Assembly: GCF_013368755.1 (NCBI RefSeq)
Contig: NC_049561.1
Location: 3,162,001 to 3,226,000, forward strand
Length of the DNA stretch: 64,000 nucleotides
Direction of reading: 5' to 3'
DNA from: Talaromyces rugulosus
Taxonomy: Eukaryota > Ascomycota > Eurotiomycetes > Eurotiales > Trichocomaceae
A program made the position numbers and the translations under genes. The notes beneath the pieces were generated by a model. That model was not told the DNA's origin, did not search any database, and saw nothing but the letters and a program-made list of their open reading frames with translations. Positions 12,940 to 24,500 of this stretch are shown piece after piece. Numbering within the stretch: position 1 is the first letter of the stretch; each line of letters begins with the position of its first letter.

Positions 12940-14871
12940 ATGCTACTGGAAGGCATCCAGGGCTTCGCTATGGCCCCTGGACTCTCCAATATCGACAACC
13001 ACCCCCTAGACCCAGGGGGGCAGGCGCTAGGTCTGGTGAATCCTATAGAGGCCTATATAGGCACCCTAGTGGGGACAGCACCACTAGCGCCCCCTAAGAC
13101 AAGTGCAACAGTCCCTCAGAGCAAGGGCTTCTTGCCTAGCCTGGAAATCAATCTTAGGGAGTTGTTTCCCCTCCTAAGCAGCGTACCAGGCTCCTAGGAA
13201 GCATCTAAAATTCTAGGGAAGAGACTATAGAAACACAGCCCTAATAGGGTAAAAAGAGCCTTTATAAAGGCCTTAATCAGCCTAGCCTACAAAGATATAG
13301 AACAGGCCTTATTAGGCTACTTTATAAGCAGTAATAACGTGTTATATATAGAGATAGCCGTTATAAAGGCCTATATGACCTCTCTGGTAAAGGCTATAGA
13401 GTAGTATCTTATAGACTAATTAAACACTCTAGAGTACTGTTTCTCAATCTTAGAAGCTTAATAGGCCTTTCTAAACGTTCCAAACCACCCTCTAAAGCCT
13501 TTATTGTCAGGGGACGACCATTAAGGCTTATAACAGCCTCTACTATCCCAGGGAATGATATTTGTAGAGGTCGCCTATGGCCCCTAAGCTAATCTAAATA
13601 GGGCTGTTAAGTCTATAGAGCTATATAGAGCCTCACTTTTAATATTAAAACTACCCTTTAGGGTGAAGCCCGCAGCAAGCCCCCAGTAGGCTGATATAGC
13701 GGCTAATAATGCCTAAGAGTGGTAAATTATTATAAAAAAATAGGTTTACTCTCTGAACCAGTCCTTAAAAGTCTAAATGGACCTAGGGAGCCTAAAGCCT
13801 ATTCACGGAAGTAATAAGGAAGACTATAGACTTATATTTAGACATAAAAATAGCTATACTACTTTTAGAAAGTCTAAAGCTGATATCATCTTGCAGCTTA
13901 ACTGCTATCTAGTCTAGACAGGCTTCCTAAACTTCGCCAGGGTAATAAACGCTAATTATACCAAATTAGGGGCTATCTCAGCCCTATTAGACTAAGGAAG
14001 CACTATAGGCTTGCTATTACCAGCCTATAAGGACCTATTAGTGGCTGCCTGCCACTGGATTGACCCTACAGTCATCTTAGTGGAAGCAGACTAATAGTAA
14101 CACAAGATTAAGGTGTATATAGTGCTAATAGCCTATTATAGTACCTTAGGGCTAGGCCTAGCCAGGGAAGAAATTGAATTAGGGGGCATATATACCTTAA
14201 TAAGAAACTCTATCTAGATTAAACCAATAGCAGTTATCCAGACTAATAAATAGTGTTTCTCTACTATTATTATAATAATAAAAGGCCTAGATGACGCCCA
14301 CAGGCTACTCACCCAGGGCGTACACTTCAGGGGCAACAGGCACCCTACCAGCCCTTATCACAAAGTAGATAAAGATACCATTTATACTCAATACTATGGC
14401 ATTGGCTACCAAACTTATAGAGACTACAGTATCCAACCACTACTCTATATCATATATACTGGTGTCTATAAAATCCAAGAGCATACTTACAATATACTAG
14501 ACTATAGAGTCTAAATAGACCACCTATATCTATATACACCTACTAAATATGGTAACTATAGGAAGAAGCACCAGACTGATTCTCTAGGGTGCTCTAAGCT
14601 TCAGAAGGCCTACTAGCGACTCTATAAGTGCTTCCCTAGCGTAGAGATCATTATGCCCCCTCCCCCCCCTGAATAGACTGAATGGGAAGGCATTGCTAAG
14701 GAGGCTTCTCTCCCAACCACTACCCAAGACGCCCCCCAAGCCCCAAAGCTTAGAGAGATCGATGACGCTATAGAAGATGCCCTAGAGACATCACCCCTAT
14801 CATACTCATCCCCATGTCCAACACCAACGCCTAGAGCTGCAGCCCCTATTAATATTGATTATTCAATATAA
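12940..14871 (+). pseudogene. LINE copy 2 ORF1 relic
   Basis: The ATG 39 bases from the element's 5' end is kept and 85 codons stay open before the first stop at 13195-13197, where a CAG has become TAG. Beyond this the counterpart of the 643-residue gag-like protein continues with many stops and changed zinc-knuckle codons. The end corresponds to the intact ORF1 TAA. Confidence 0.88.
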
Positions 14872-17800
14872 TTACAGCCATACCTACCCCACAACCTTAG
14901 AAGCTCTAAAAGCGGGGATAGAGCAGCAAATAGGCATTATATGCCTGCAAGAGCCTTATATTACTTATGACTTCTCCTACCCAGGCTATCTGCTGTACTG
15001 GCCAGAAGGGGAGAAACGGGATCAATAGGTGCTTATAGCCATCCATAAAGACCTTATAGAGGCGGTTAGGGTCGAAAACCACACTAATTTAGTAGACCAC
15101 CCCTATTTACAAGCCCTAGACATATAGGAAGCACCAATAATTAGCGAGCATACCCCCCAACGCACTAGAATAGTCAACTGCTATGATATGTGGATTAAAG
15201 CCAGTTACCAGTGACAAGAGACCTTCCCTAAACAACACCAAGCTATCAAGAATACAGACTAGGACCTGCTTATAATGGGTAGATACCTATTAGTAGATAA
15301 TTTCAACACCCATAGCCCTTCGTGGAACCCACTGGCCAAAGACCGGGTTAACGCTGAGCCCTTGGAACAGCTTATAGAGCGGCACTCACTATATATTAAT
15401 AACCCACTGGGGAAGGCTACACGCTATAAGAAGACCAAGGGGATGTCAATTATTAATTTAGCATTATCCTCACCAACCCTAGGGCCTCTGCAAGCCTGGG
15501 AGGTAGATAAGGATAAGCCTACAATATCTAACCATGAGCTTATCATCCTAGCCTAGAAAGCCCTAGAACCCCCCCTAGAAGGAATCTCCAGGGAGATTAC
15601 TAGATAGCAGATAGAAGCTCTGCAGGTAAACAAGGAAGCCCTAAAGCTGATCATAGCAGCTTGGGCTTTAGAGGCTGTAGACCACCCTTCTCTTAATAAT
15701 CAATATACTGAGGAAGACCTTACTAGAGAGGCTAATTAGGTGCAGGACACTCTAACTAGCATACTCAATAAGTATGCCAAAGCAGTACGGCTTTATATAT
15801 ACTCTAAGTAGTGGTAGAAGCCAGAGCTATAGTAAGCCTAGAGCTTATAGACTATAGCCCATAAGCGGTGGCAGGCCTATGCCTGTACTAACACTAAATT
15901 CAAGGCTGTAAGAACCGCTTATTACCATGAAATAAAAGTAGCTAAAAGAACCTGCTGAGAGGTCTTCCTTACTGAGAAAGGCCCTGGAGAGAAGGAAGAG
16001 TGGAAAAAAGGTTCAAACTCCACTGGGAACCCTTTTCCTAAAAGCCCTAGGAATAGCCTAGAAAAGTCTTTTCTAAGAGATTCTAATAGATGTTAAATAG
16101 CTTTATAATATATTAAGCCACGGACTAATCCTATCACCCCAGCACTCTAAGGCCTGGATCTAGAGGCTCCCCCTGCTACTACCATGGCCAATAAAGAAGC
16201 CCTAATTAGGGAAATAGTATTTCCTAACACCCCCTATAGCTCCCTTCCTAGGAAGCTGCTAGATAGACAGGCCTATATACTTATAACACTAGAGCAGGTA
16301 TATTAGGCCCTATTTAGTTAGAACATTAAGAAAGCTCTAGAGACTAATAGACTTAATTTTAAAGTATACTGGCTACTCTAGGCACTAGACTTACCCCAAA
16401 TTATAGAGATAGCTAGGCAGTGCTTTTGGCTTAGGGTGCACCCAGGGGCCTAAAAGACTACTAAAGACATCCTACTTCAGAAGCTAGAGAAGCCTGATTA
16501 TACCTAGATAAAGGTCTAGAAGATAATAAACTTACTTAGCTACCTAAGTAAGATTGTTGAGAAGCTGGCTGCAGGCCTTATAGTAGACTGGTGTAAGGCT
16601 TAGAAAGCTTTATATTCTAGATAAATAGGGTGCAGGCAGGGCTATGGGGCTATTAATATAGTAGTCTACCTTGTATAAATAGTGTATAAAAAATAGACTT
16701 AAAAGCTTCTCATAGATATTATCTTTATTAATATTATAGGGGCCTTTGACTATATTAATCTTTATAAGCTTAGTAAAGCTATAGAAGCTGTAGGTCTAGA
16801 TAATGACCTTATAAAATAGATTTTATTTTTCCTTATAAATAGAAGGGTCAGCCTTATAATTGATGGTTATAAAGTCTTTAAACAGTCTATTAACTTAAAG
16901 CTATCCTAAGGCTTACTAATCTCTCTAATCCTCTTTCTTATCTATATCTAGGGTATGTTTTAGGCTATAGAATAGCAGATGTCAGAAATCAAGGCTCTGT
17001 CCTATGCTAATAACATAGATCTAGTAGCCTAAGGAAGCTTAGTCTCTGAGATCTACAGATAGCTAGAAGCAGTGGCAAAAGCTACTATTAAGTAAAGACT
17101 GGTATATAGCATCAAATTTGACCCTAAAAAGACAGAGGCCATCCTATTCTCTAGGGCCACCAGCAGGGAACATAAAAATCAGGTCTAGGAAACTAGGGTG
17201 TAGATAGGAGACACTTTAGTAGCATTCTCTCCAATAGCCATCTAATGGTTAGGGGTTTTACTAGATCTAAAGCTTATTCTTAAAGCCCACTATAAGTACT
17301 GCCTGCAAAAAGGTCAAAATATTAAAAGATAAGTATAAGCACTGTACAAAGCCCAGAAGCTTCTTCTAAGCCTGATATAACAAATCTAAAAAGCTATTAC
17401 GTAGTCAGTAGCACTTTATAGGACCAAGCTTTAATAGCATAGATAAAAGAACTATCTAGAAGGACTATAGAGTCTAATTAATAATTAGGCCTAGACAGTC
17501 ACAGGTATGCTGAAATCTACCCCATTAGGACTGCTTATAAGAGAGGCAGTTTTGGAACCAGTAGAGACCCTATTAGATAATAAACAGCAACAGTATACCC
17601 TAAGACTCCTAAGACTTCCCCAGGGGCATCTAGCAGCAGAAATACTCCCCATAACGCTTAGGGAGAGAGACGCCTATGTATAGCCTGAAGAGTAGCTACT
17701 AGAAGACCGAGCTTGGGCAATATTAATCCACTAAGGCCCTTGGAAGCTGGGCATAGGCCTGGCCTACAGGCTATAAGAGATCTTAACTACTAACTTCTTC

Positions 17801-18901
17801 CAAGGCTTTAAGTATACAATAGAGCTTAATAATAGATCTATATTACTAGATTTTAGAATAGACTCCTTTGAAACTGCTATATAATTAGCCTTAGATCCTC
17901 TAAGTAGGATAGGGAATATTAATCTTTATTTAGATAGTTCTAGGTTAGATGATCAGCGCGTAGGTACTGTAATAACTTATAAGCTACTTATTAGTCTCTA
18001 GAGGTTGCGTCTAGCTCCTCTAAACACAGGTTTTGAAGTCTTTGATACAGAACTAATAAGAGTAGTCAAAGCCCTAAAGTGGGCATTGGCAGAGAATCTT
18101 AAAGAGCCAATTAGGATATTTCTTAATACTCAAGCTACTATAGATAGACTTCAGTATACCCAGCTAGGCCCTAGCTAAGCCCTGGCGCTACAGATATATG
18201 ATCTAGCCAAAGAACTGTAGACCACCGGCCGTAGAGTTACTATATACTAGGTGCCAGGCCATAAGGAGGTCCTAGGCAACGAAGAGGCTGATAAAGCCGC
18301 CAAGAAAGCTATAGGGAAGCCTCAAACAGACAAATACTTAGATATCTCACTGGCATATGCTTAATGGGCCTGTACTAAAGCTTATAGAGCTGCTAGGGCC
18401 AACTAGCTTACTGTAAAGCTTGTAAAGTATGCTTAATAGGTAAGCTAGGCCTACTATCCCCCCTAGGGATAGAAGCTTGACTTAATGTTGGCAAACACCC
18501 CCAAGTATCTAGTATAGCGATATTACTAGTTTAAGACTGGCTATATACTAATTAGGGCCTATTTGTATCAAATTAAGGCCTAAGACTTCCTTAATTGCTT
18601 AGGGTGCTCTAGGAAGACTAAGACAATAAGATATCTTCTTACAAACTGTCAACAGTGGTGCTATCAGCAGAAAAAACTATATACCGGCTTAGCTGAAGCA
18701 GAAATAAAGGCTTTACAGAATAATAAGCAGTGCCCTAAAACACATTTATTCTAGAATCTAAAGGCCACTACAGCGCTGCTAGCATTTATAGAGACTATTA
18801 AGGAGTAAGAAGATAACTAATAGACCTGGGAGCAGGCCTATAAGACTGATAATTGGGGCATTAAGACCTTGGATGAGGGAAAACAAAAGAGGGAAAGATA
18901 G
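14852..18901 (+). pseudogene. LINE copy 2 ORF2 relic
   Basis: This is the counterpart of the intact 1349-residue ORF2. An open piece at 15275-15556 still reads the endonuclease core NFNTHSPSWNP. The RT box is damaged (YANN near 17005). RNase H and the CLGC knuckle can be followed to the TAG at 18899-18901. The tract about 18100-18590 carries the subfamily B residues seen in LINE copy 6. Confidence 0.88.
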
Positions 18902-19179
18902 CAGGCAGAGACAGCCTACTATTGTAGGCAACGCCCAAACATTAGTGGCCATAAAGAGGAGATAGTGGTTACCACCCACTATAAGCCTCTAAATCATCCT
19001 GCGCATATAAGTGGCTTAGGGCGAGGAAAGTGTAAGATACCTTGAAAGCATGGATCCAATAGAGGTAGAGACACCGGTTTATAGGGGGCAACCCCTATAA
19101 GCAGGCCTAATCCACACAAATCGCTGTCTGTCATAGCCTAGGGCTCGGTATAGACGTTAAATTTGATTAAATAAATAAA

Positions 19180-19192
19180 TAAGGGAAAAAAA
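19180..19192 (+). repeat. Target-site duplication of LINE copy 2 (right)
   Basis: TAAGGGAAAAAAA matches 12869-12881 and continues into Gypsy-A sequence (compare 53262 onward), confirming insertion of LINE 2 into Gypsy-A copy 1. Confidence 0.8.
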
Positions 19193-19373
19193 GAACAATC
19201 TTAGTTTTAATAATATAAGTAAATAGATTGTTTTTATCAATATTTTATTTTAATGATATGGTTAGAACATCATTACTAAGAATGTTAATAAGAAAGAAAT
19301 TAATTTACCTAAATAATGAGGGCCTACAACTATTTATAAGACTATTAGGACACCAGCCTTTAAAAGAAGAGAT

Positions 19374-19566
19374 TATTATAAGAATCATAAACATTTAACT
19401 AATCAATAAATAGCAGACACTACTTATATAAGCAAGCTGCCTAAAATTTCTATAGAGTAGACTTGCTAATTGCGGAAATAAAGACAGAAATGACTATATA
19501 GGAACTCATATAATCTAAATAGTGCAAATATACTGATCTAGTGAAGATACACTAAGTAAATGTACA
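19374..19566 (+). repeat. Gypsy-A copy 1 3' LTR, first 193 bases
   Basis: The sequence aligns with the first part of the 649-base Gypsy-A LTR (40046 and 53441), with the terminal TG changed to TA. It stops at 19566, where a second, better preserved LTR start (TGTCATAAG) begins. The remaining 450 bases of this LTR are absent. Confidence 0.8.
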
Positions 19567-19602
19567 TGTCATAAGAATCGATAACGCTCAACCAATAGAT
19601 AT
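19567..19602 (+). repeat. 36-base stub of a second Gypsy-A LTR
   Basis: It begins TGTCATAAGAATCG, the exact LTR start also seen at 40046. It is cut off by the 5' end of LINE copy 3. The rest of this LTR does not reappear on the other side of the LINE. Confidence 0.75.
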
Positions 19603-19641
19603 ACCCGCCGGGAAAATCAAAAATCAACCTTTTGAAATTCA
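19603..19641 (+). promoter_or_regulatory. LINE 5' UTR (39 bases)
   Basis: ACCCGCCGGG followed by an A-rich stretch leads to the ORF1 ATG. The same 39 bases are present and almost unmutated in all five copies whose 5' end is visible. That fixes the element's 5' end and implies that any promoter is internal or supplied by the flanking DNA. I recognise no specific promoter motif. Confidence 0.6.
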
Positions 19642-21573
19642 ATGCTACTGGAAGGCATCCAGGGCTTCGCTATGGCCCCTGGACTCCCCAATATCGACAA
19701 CCACCCCCTAGACCCAGGGGGGCAGGCGCTAGGTCTGGTGAACCCCGTAGGGGCCTATATAGGCACCCCAGCGGGGACAGCACCACCAGCGCCCCCCGAG
19801 GCAAGTGCAACAGTCCCTCAGAGCGAGGGCTTCTTGCCTAGCCTGGAAATCAACCCTAGGGAGTTGTTTCCCCCCCTAAGCAGCGTGCCAGGCTCCCAGG
19901 AAGCACCTAAAACTCTAGGGAAGAGACTACAGGAACACAGCCCTGACGGGGCAGAAAGAGCCCCCATGAAGGCCCTAATCGGCCCAGCCTACAAGGACAT
20001 GGAACAGGCCTTATTAGGCCACTTTGCAAGCAGCAATAGCGCGCTGCACGCGGAGATGGCCGCTATGAAGGCCTATATGACCTCTCTGGTAGAGGCTATG
20101 GAGCAGCGCCTCACAGGCCAATTGGGCGCTCTGGAGCGCCGTTTCTCAACCCTAGAAGCTCAACAGGCCTCCCCGAACGCCCCAAACCACCCCCTAAAGC
20201 CCCTATCGTCAGGGGGCGACCGCCAGGGCCCACGACAGCCTCTGCCATCCCAGGGGACGACGTTTGCAGAGGTCGCCCATGGCCCCCAAGCTAACCCGAA
20301 TAGGGCCGCTAAGCCCATAGAGCCACGCAGAGCCTCACCCCCGATATCAAAACCACCCCCTGGGGTGAAGCCCGCAGCAGGCCCCCAGTGGGCCGATATA
20401 GCGGCCAGCAATGCCCAGGAGTGGCAAATCGTTACAAAAAAACGGGCTTACTCCCCGAACCAGCCCCCAAAAGTCCAAATGGACCCAGGGAGCCTGAAGC
20501 CTATTCGCGGAAGCAACAAGGGAGACCGCAGGCTTATATTTAGGCGTGAAAATGGCCGCACCGCCTCTAGAAAGTCTAAAGCTGATGTCATCTTGCAGCT
20601 TAACCGCTGCCTAGCCCAGGCAGGCTTCCCGAACTTCGCCAGGGTAATAGACGCCAATTACACCGAATCAGGGGCTATCTCAGCCCTATTGGACCAAGGA
20701 AGCACCGTAGGCTCGCTATTACCAGCCTATAAGGACCTATTAGTGGCTGCCTGCCACCGGGTCGACCCCGCAGTCATCTCAGTGGAAGCAGACCAACAGT
20801 GGCACAAGATTAAGGTGCATGCGGTGCCGGTAGCCCGCTATAGCGCCTCAGGGCTAGGCCTAGCCAGGGAAGAAATTGAATTAGGGGGCACATGCACCCT
20901 AATGAGAAACCCTACCTGGATCAAGCCGATAGCGGCTATCCAGACTAATAAGCAGCGTTTCTCTACTATCGTTATAACAGTAGGAGGCCTAGATGACGCC
21001 CGCAGGCTACTCGCCCGGGGCGTACGCTTCGGGGGCAACAGGCACCCTACCAGCCCCTATCACGAAGTGGGTAAAGACACCGTTTGCACCCGATGCTGCG
21101 GCATTGGCCACCGAACTTATAGAGGCTGCGGCACCCGACCACCACTCTGCACCGTGTGTGCTGGCGCCCATGAAGCCCAAGAGCACACCTGCAACGTGCT
21201 AGACTGCAGGGCCCAAACAGGCCACCCATGCCTGCATGCACCCACTAAATGCGGCAACTGTGGGGGGAAGCACCAGGCTGATTCCCCGGGGTGCCCCAAG
21301 CTTCGGGAGGCCCGCCGGCGACTCCATAAGCGCTTCCCTGGCGTAGAGGTCGTTATGCCCCCTCCCCCCCCTGAATGGACCGAATGGGAAGGCGTTGCTG
21401 AGGAGGCTTCTCCCCCAACCACTACCCAGGACGCCCCCCAAGCCCCAAAGCTTAGGGAGGTCGATGACGCTATGGAAGATGCCCCAGGGACATCACCCCT
21501 ACCGTACTCATCCCCGTGTCCAACACCAACGCCTGGAGCTGCAGCCCCTATTAATGTTGATTATTCAACATAA
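19642..21573 (+). CDS. LINE ORF1: gag-like nucleic-acid-binding protein (643 aa)
   Basis: This is the ORF1 protein of a Tad1-like LINE, expected to bind the element RNA and form the ribonucleoprotein that carries it to its target. The start is the first ATG of the element. Residues 1-100 are proline and glycine rich. Residues about 118-173 are alanine, leucine, glutamate and glutamine rich and probably helical or coiled coil. A basic region follows around 290-330. Three zinc knuckles lie near the C-terminus: C482-x2-C485-x4-H490-x5-C496, C503-x2-C506 with H510 and C517, and C537-x2-C540-x3-H544-x6-C551. The tail is acidic and proline rich. There are no internal stops. It is almost identical to the protein at 57538-59469 (one difference seen, S/P at residue 312). 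The stop overlaps the likely ORF2 start. Function is inferred from domain layout. Confidence 0.93.
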   Translation: MLLEGIQGFAMAPGLPNIDNHPLDPGGQALGLVNPVGAYIGTPAGTAPPAPPEASATVPQSEGFLPSLEINPRELFPPLSSVPGSQEAPKTLGKRLQEHSPDGAERAPMKALIGPAYKDMEQALLGHFASSNSALHAEMAAMKAYMTSLVEAMEQRLTGQLGALERRFSTLEAQQASPNAPNHPLKPLSSGGDRQGPRQPLPSQGTTFAEVAHGPQANPNRAAKPIEPRRASPPISKPPPGVKPAAGPQWADIAASNAQEWQIVTKKRAYSPNQPPKVQMDPGSLKPIRGSNKGDRRLIFRRENGRTASRKSKADVILQLNRCLAQAGFPNFARVIDANYTESGAISALLDQGSTVGSLLPAYKDLLVAACHRVDPAVISVEADQQWHKIKVHAVPVARYSASGLGLAREEIELGGTCTLMRNPTWIKPIAAIQTNKQRFSTIVITVGGLDDARRLLARGVRFGGNRHPTSPYHEVGKDTVCTRCCGIGHRTYRGCGTRPPLCTVCAGAHEAQEHTCNVLDCRAQTGHPCLHAPTKCGNCGGKHQADSPGCPKLREARRRLHKRFPGVEVVMPPPPPEWTEWEGVAEEASPPTTTQDAPQAPKLREVDDAMEDAPGTSPLPYSSPCPTPTPGAAAPINVDYST

Positions 21574-24500
21574 TTGCGGCCGTACCTACCCCGCAACCTT
21601 AGGGGCTCTAGAAGCGGGGATAGAGCGGCAAATAGGCATTATATGCCTGCAAGAGCCTTATATTGCTTATGACTTCTCCCACCCAGGCTATCTGCTGTAC
21701 TGGCCAGGGGGGGAGAAGCGGGATCAACGGGTGCTTATGGCCATCCGTAAAGACCTTATAGGGGCGGTTAGGGTCGAGAACCGCACTGATTTAGTAGACC
21801 ACCCCTATTTACAGGCCCTGGACATATGGGAAGCACCAATAATTAGCGGGCATGCCCCCCGACGCACTAGAATAGTCAACTGCTATGATGTGTGGATTGG
21901 GGCCAGTTACCGGTGGCAAGGGGCCTTCCCTAGACGACGCCGGGCCATCGAGGACGCAGACTGGGACCTGCTTATAGTGGGTAGGTGCCTATTAGTGGGT
22001 GATTTCAACGCCCATAGCCCTTCGTGGAACCCACTGGCCAAGGGTCGGGTTAACGCTGAGCCCTTGGAACAGCTTATAGAGCGGCACTCACTATATGTTA
22101 ATAACCCACTGGGGGAGGCCACACGCTATAAGAAGACCGAGGGGGTGTCAATTATTGATTTAGCGTTATCCTCGCCAACCCTAGGGCCTCTGCAAGCCTG
22201 GGAGGTGGATAAGGATAAGCCTACAACATCTGACCATGAGCTTATCGTCCTAGCCTGGGAAGCCCTAGAACCCCCCCCAGGAGGAATCTCCGGGGAGATT
22301 ACTGGGTGGCAGATAGAAGCTCTGCAGGTAAACGAGGAAGCCCTAAAGCTGGCCACAGCAGCTTGGGCCTCAGAGGCTGTAGGCCACCCCCCTCTTAGTG
22401 ATCAATGCACCGAGGAAGACCTTGCTAGAGAGGCCAATTGGGTGCAGGACACCCTAACCAGCGTACTCGATAGGCATGCCAAAGCAGTACGGCTTTGTGC
22501 ACGCTCTAAGCGGTGGTGGAAGCCAGAGCTGCGGCAAGCCCGGAGCTTATGGGCTGCAGCCCGCAAGCGGTGGCAGGCCCATGCCTGTACCGACACCGAA
22601 TTCAAGGCTGCAAGAACCGCTTATTACCATGAAATAAAGGCGGCTAAAAGGACCTGCTGGGAAGCCTTCCTTGCTGAGGGAGGCCCTGGGGGGAAGGAAG
22701 AGTGGAAAAAGGGTTCTAACCCCACTGGGAACCCTTTTCCCAAAGGCCCTAGGGATGACCTGGAAAAGCCTTCTCCAGGAGATCCTAATAGGTGTTGGAT
22801 AGCCCTACAGTACACTAAGCCACGGACTAATCCCACCACCCCAGCACTCCAAGGCCCGGATCTAGAGGCTCCCCCTGCCACTACCATGGCCGATAAAGAA
22901 GCTCTAATCAGGGAAACGGCATTTCCTAACGCCCCCCGTAGCTCCCCTCCTGGGGAGCTGCCAGGTGGACAGGCCCACATGCTTATAACACCAGAGCGGG
23001 TGCATCAGGCCCTATTCAGCCAGAGCATCAAGAAAGCTCCGGGGGCCGACAGGCTCAATTTTAAAGCATGCCGGCTACTCTGGGCACTAGACTCGCCCCG
23101 AATCATAGGGATGGCTAGGCAGTGCTTTCGGCTTGGGGTGCACCCAGGGGCCTGGAAGACCGCTAAAGGCATCCTACTTCGGAAGCCAGGGAAGCCCGAT
23201 TACACCCAGGTGAAGGCCTGGAGGGTGATAAGCTTGCTTAGCTGCCTGGGCAAGGTTGTTGAGAAGCTGGCTGCAGGCCTTATAGCGGACTGGTGTGAGG
23301 CCCAGGGGGCTTTACACCCTGGACAAATGGGGTGCAGGCGGGGCCGTGGGGCTATTGACGCGGTGGCCTGCCTCGTGCAAACAGTGCACGAGGGATGGAC
23401 TCAAAAGCTTCTCACAGGCACTATCTTTATTGATGTTATGGGGGCCTTCGACCATGTTGACCCCTATAAGCTTAGTGAGGCTATGGAAGCTGCAGGCCTA
23501 GATAATGACCTTATAAGGTGGACCTTATCCTTCCTTACAAATAGAAGGGTCAGCCTCGTAATTGACGGTTATAAAGCCCCTGAACAGCCTATTGACTCAG
23601 GGCTGCCCCAGGGCTCACCGGTCTCCCCAATCCTCTTTCTTATCTATATCCGGGGTGTGTTTCAGGCTATGGAACAGCAGGTGCCAGGAATCAAGGCCCT
23701 GTCCTATGCCGATGACATAGGCCTGGTAGCCCAGGGAAGCTCGGTCTCTGAGATCTGCAGGCAGCTAGAAGCAGCGGCAAAAGCTGCTATTGAGTGGGGA
23801 CTGGCAAATAGCGTCAAATTCGACCCTAAAAAGACAGAGGCCATCCTATTCTCTAGGGCCACCAGCAGGGAACATAAAAATCAGGTCCAGGAAGCTAGGG
23901 TGCAGGTAGAAGACGCTTTAGTGGCATTCTCCCCAACAGCCATCCGGTGGTTAGGGGTCTTACTAGATCCAAAGCTTACCCTCAAAGCCCACTATAAGTA
24001 CCGCCTGCAAAAAGGTCAAAATACTGAAAGACGAGTGCGGGCACTGTGCAAGGCCGAGGGGCTCCCCCCAGGCCTGGCATGGCGAATCCAAAAGGCCACC
24101 GCGCAGTCAGTGGCGCTTTATGGGGCCGAGCTTTGGTGGCATGGGCAAAAGAACTGCCTAGAAGGACTGCAGGGCCTAATTAATAACCAGGCCCGGGCAG
24201 TCACAGGCATGCTGAAGTCCACCCCGTTAGGACCGCTTATAAGGGAGGCAGCTCTGGAACCAGCAGAGGCCCTATTAGATAGTAAACAGCGGCGGTATGC
24301 CCTGAGACTCCTAGGACTTCCCCAGGGGCATCCAGCAGCAGAAATACTCCCTATAACGCTTAGGGAGGGAGACGCCCATGCACAGCCTGGAGAGCAGCCA
24401 CTAGAAGACCGAGCTTGGGCAACACCAACCCGCCGAGGCCCCTGGAAGCTGGGCATGGGCCTGGCCCGCAGGCTACGAGAGGCCTTGACCGCCGACCCCT

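Larger units (their letters stand above)
12901..19179 (+). mobile_element. LINE copy 2 (Tad1-like, subfamily B), full length, RIP-mutated
   Basis: The copy starts with the family 5' end ACCCGCCGGG and ends with the 3' UTR plus a short (TAAA)n tail. It is flanked by a 13-base target duplication inside Gypsy-A copy 1. Damage is uneven: the first 290 bases and the last 200 are nearly intact, while the middle is full of stops. The C-terminal ORF2 tract and the 3' UTR group it with LINE copy 6. Confidence 0.93.
8690..19566 (+). mobile_element. Gypsy-A copy 1 (chromodomain LTR retrotransposon), decayed, split by LINE copy 2
   Basis: Bases 8690-12881 match Gypsy-A copy 2 (about 49068-53259) at a constant offset of 40378, i.e. 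without net indels. The element resumes after LINE 2 at 19193 and runs into a 3' LTR at 19374. The upstream gag and 5' LTR are not seen here; they would lie left of LINE copy 1, outside the window. Heavy RIP damage makes it non-coding. Confidence 0.85.

Noticed and set aside
12849..13097. Overlapping second frame at the LINE 5' end (proline/arginine rich; also 19632-19841 and 57528-57737)
   Set aside because: It begins in or near the 5' UTR, overlaps ORF1 in another frame and has no recognisable domain. The ORF1 frame is the one with conserved zinc knuckles.
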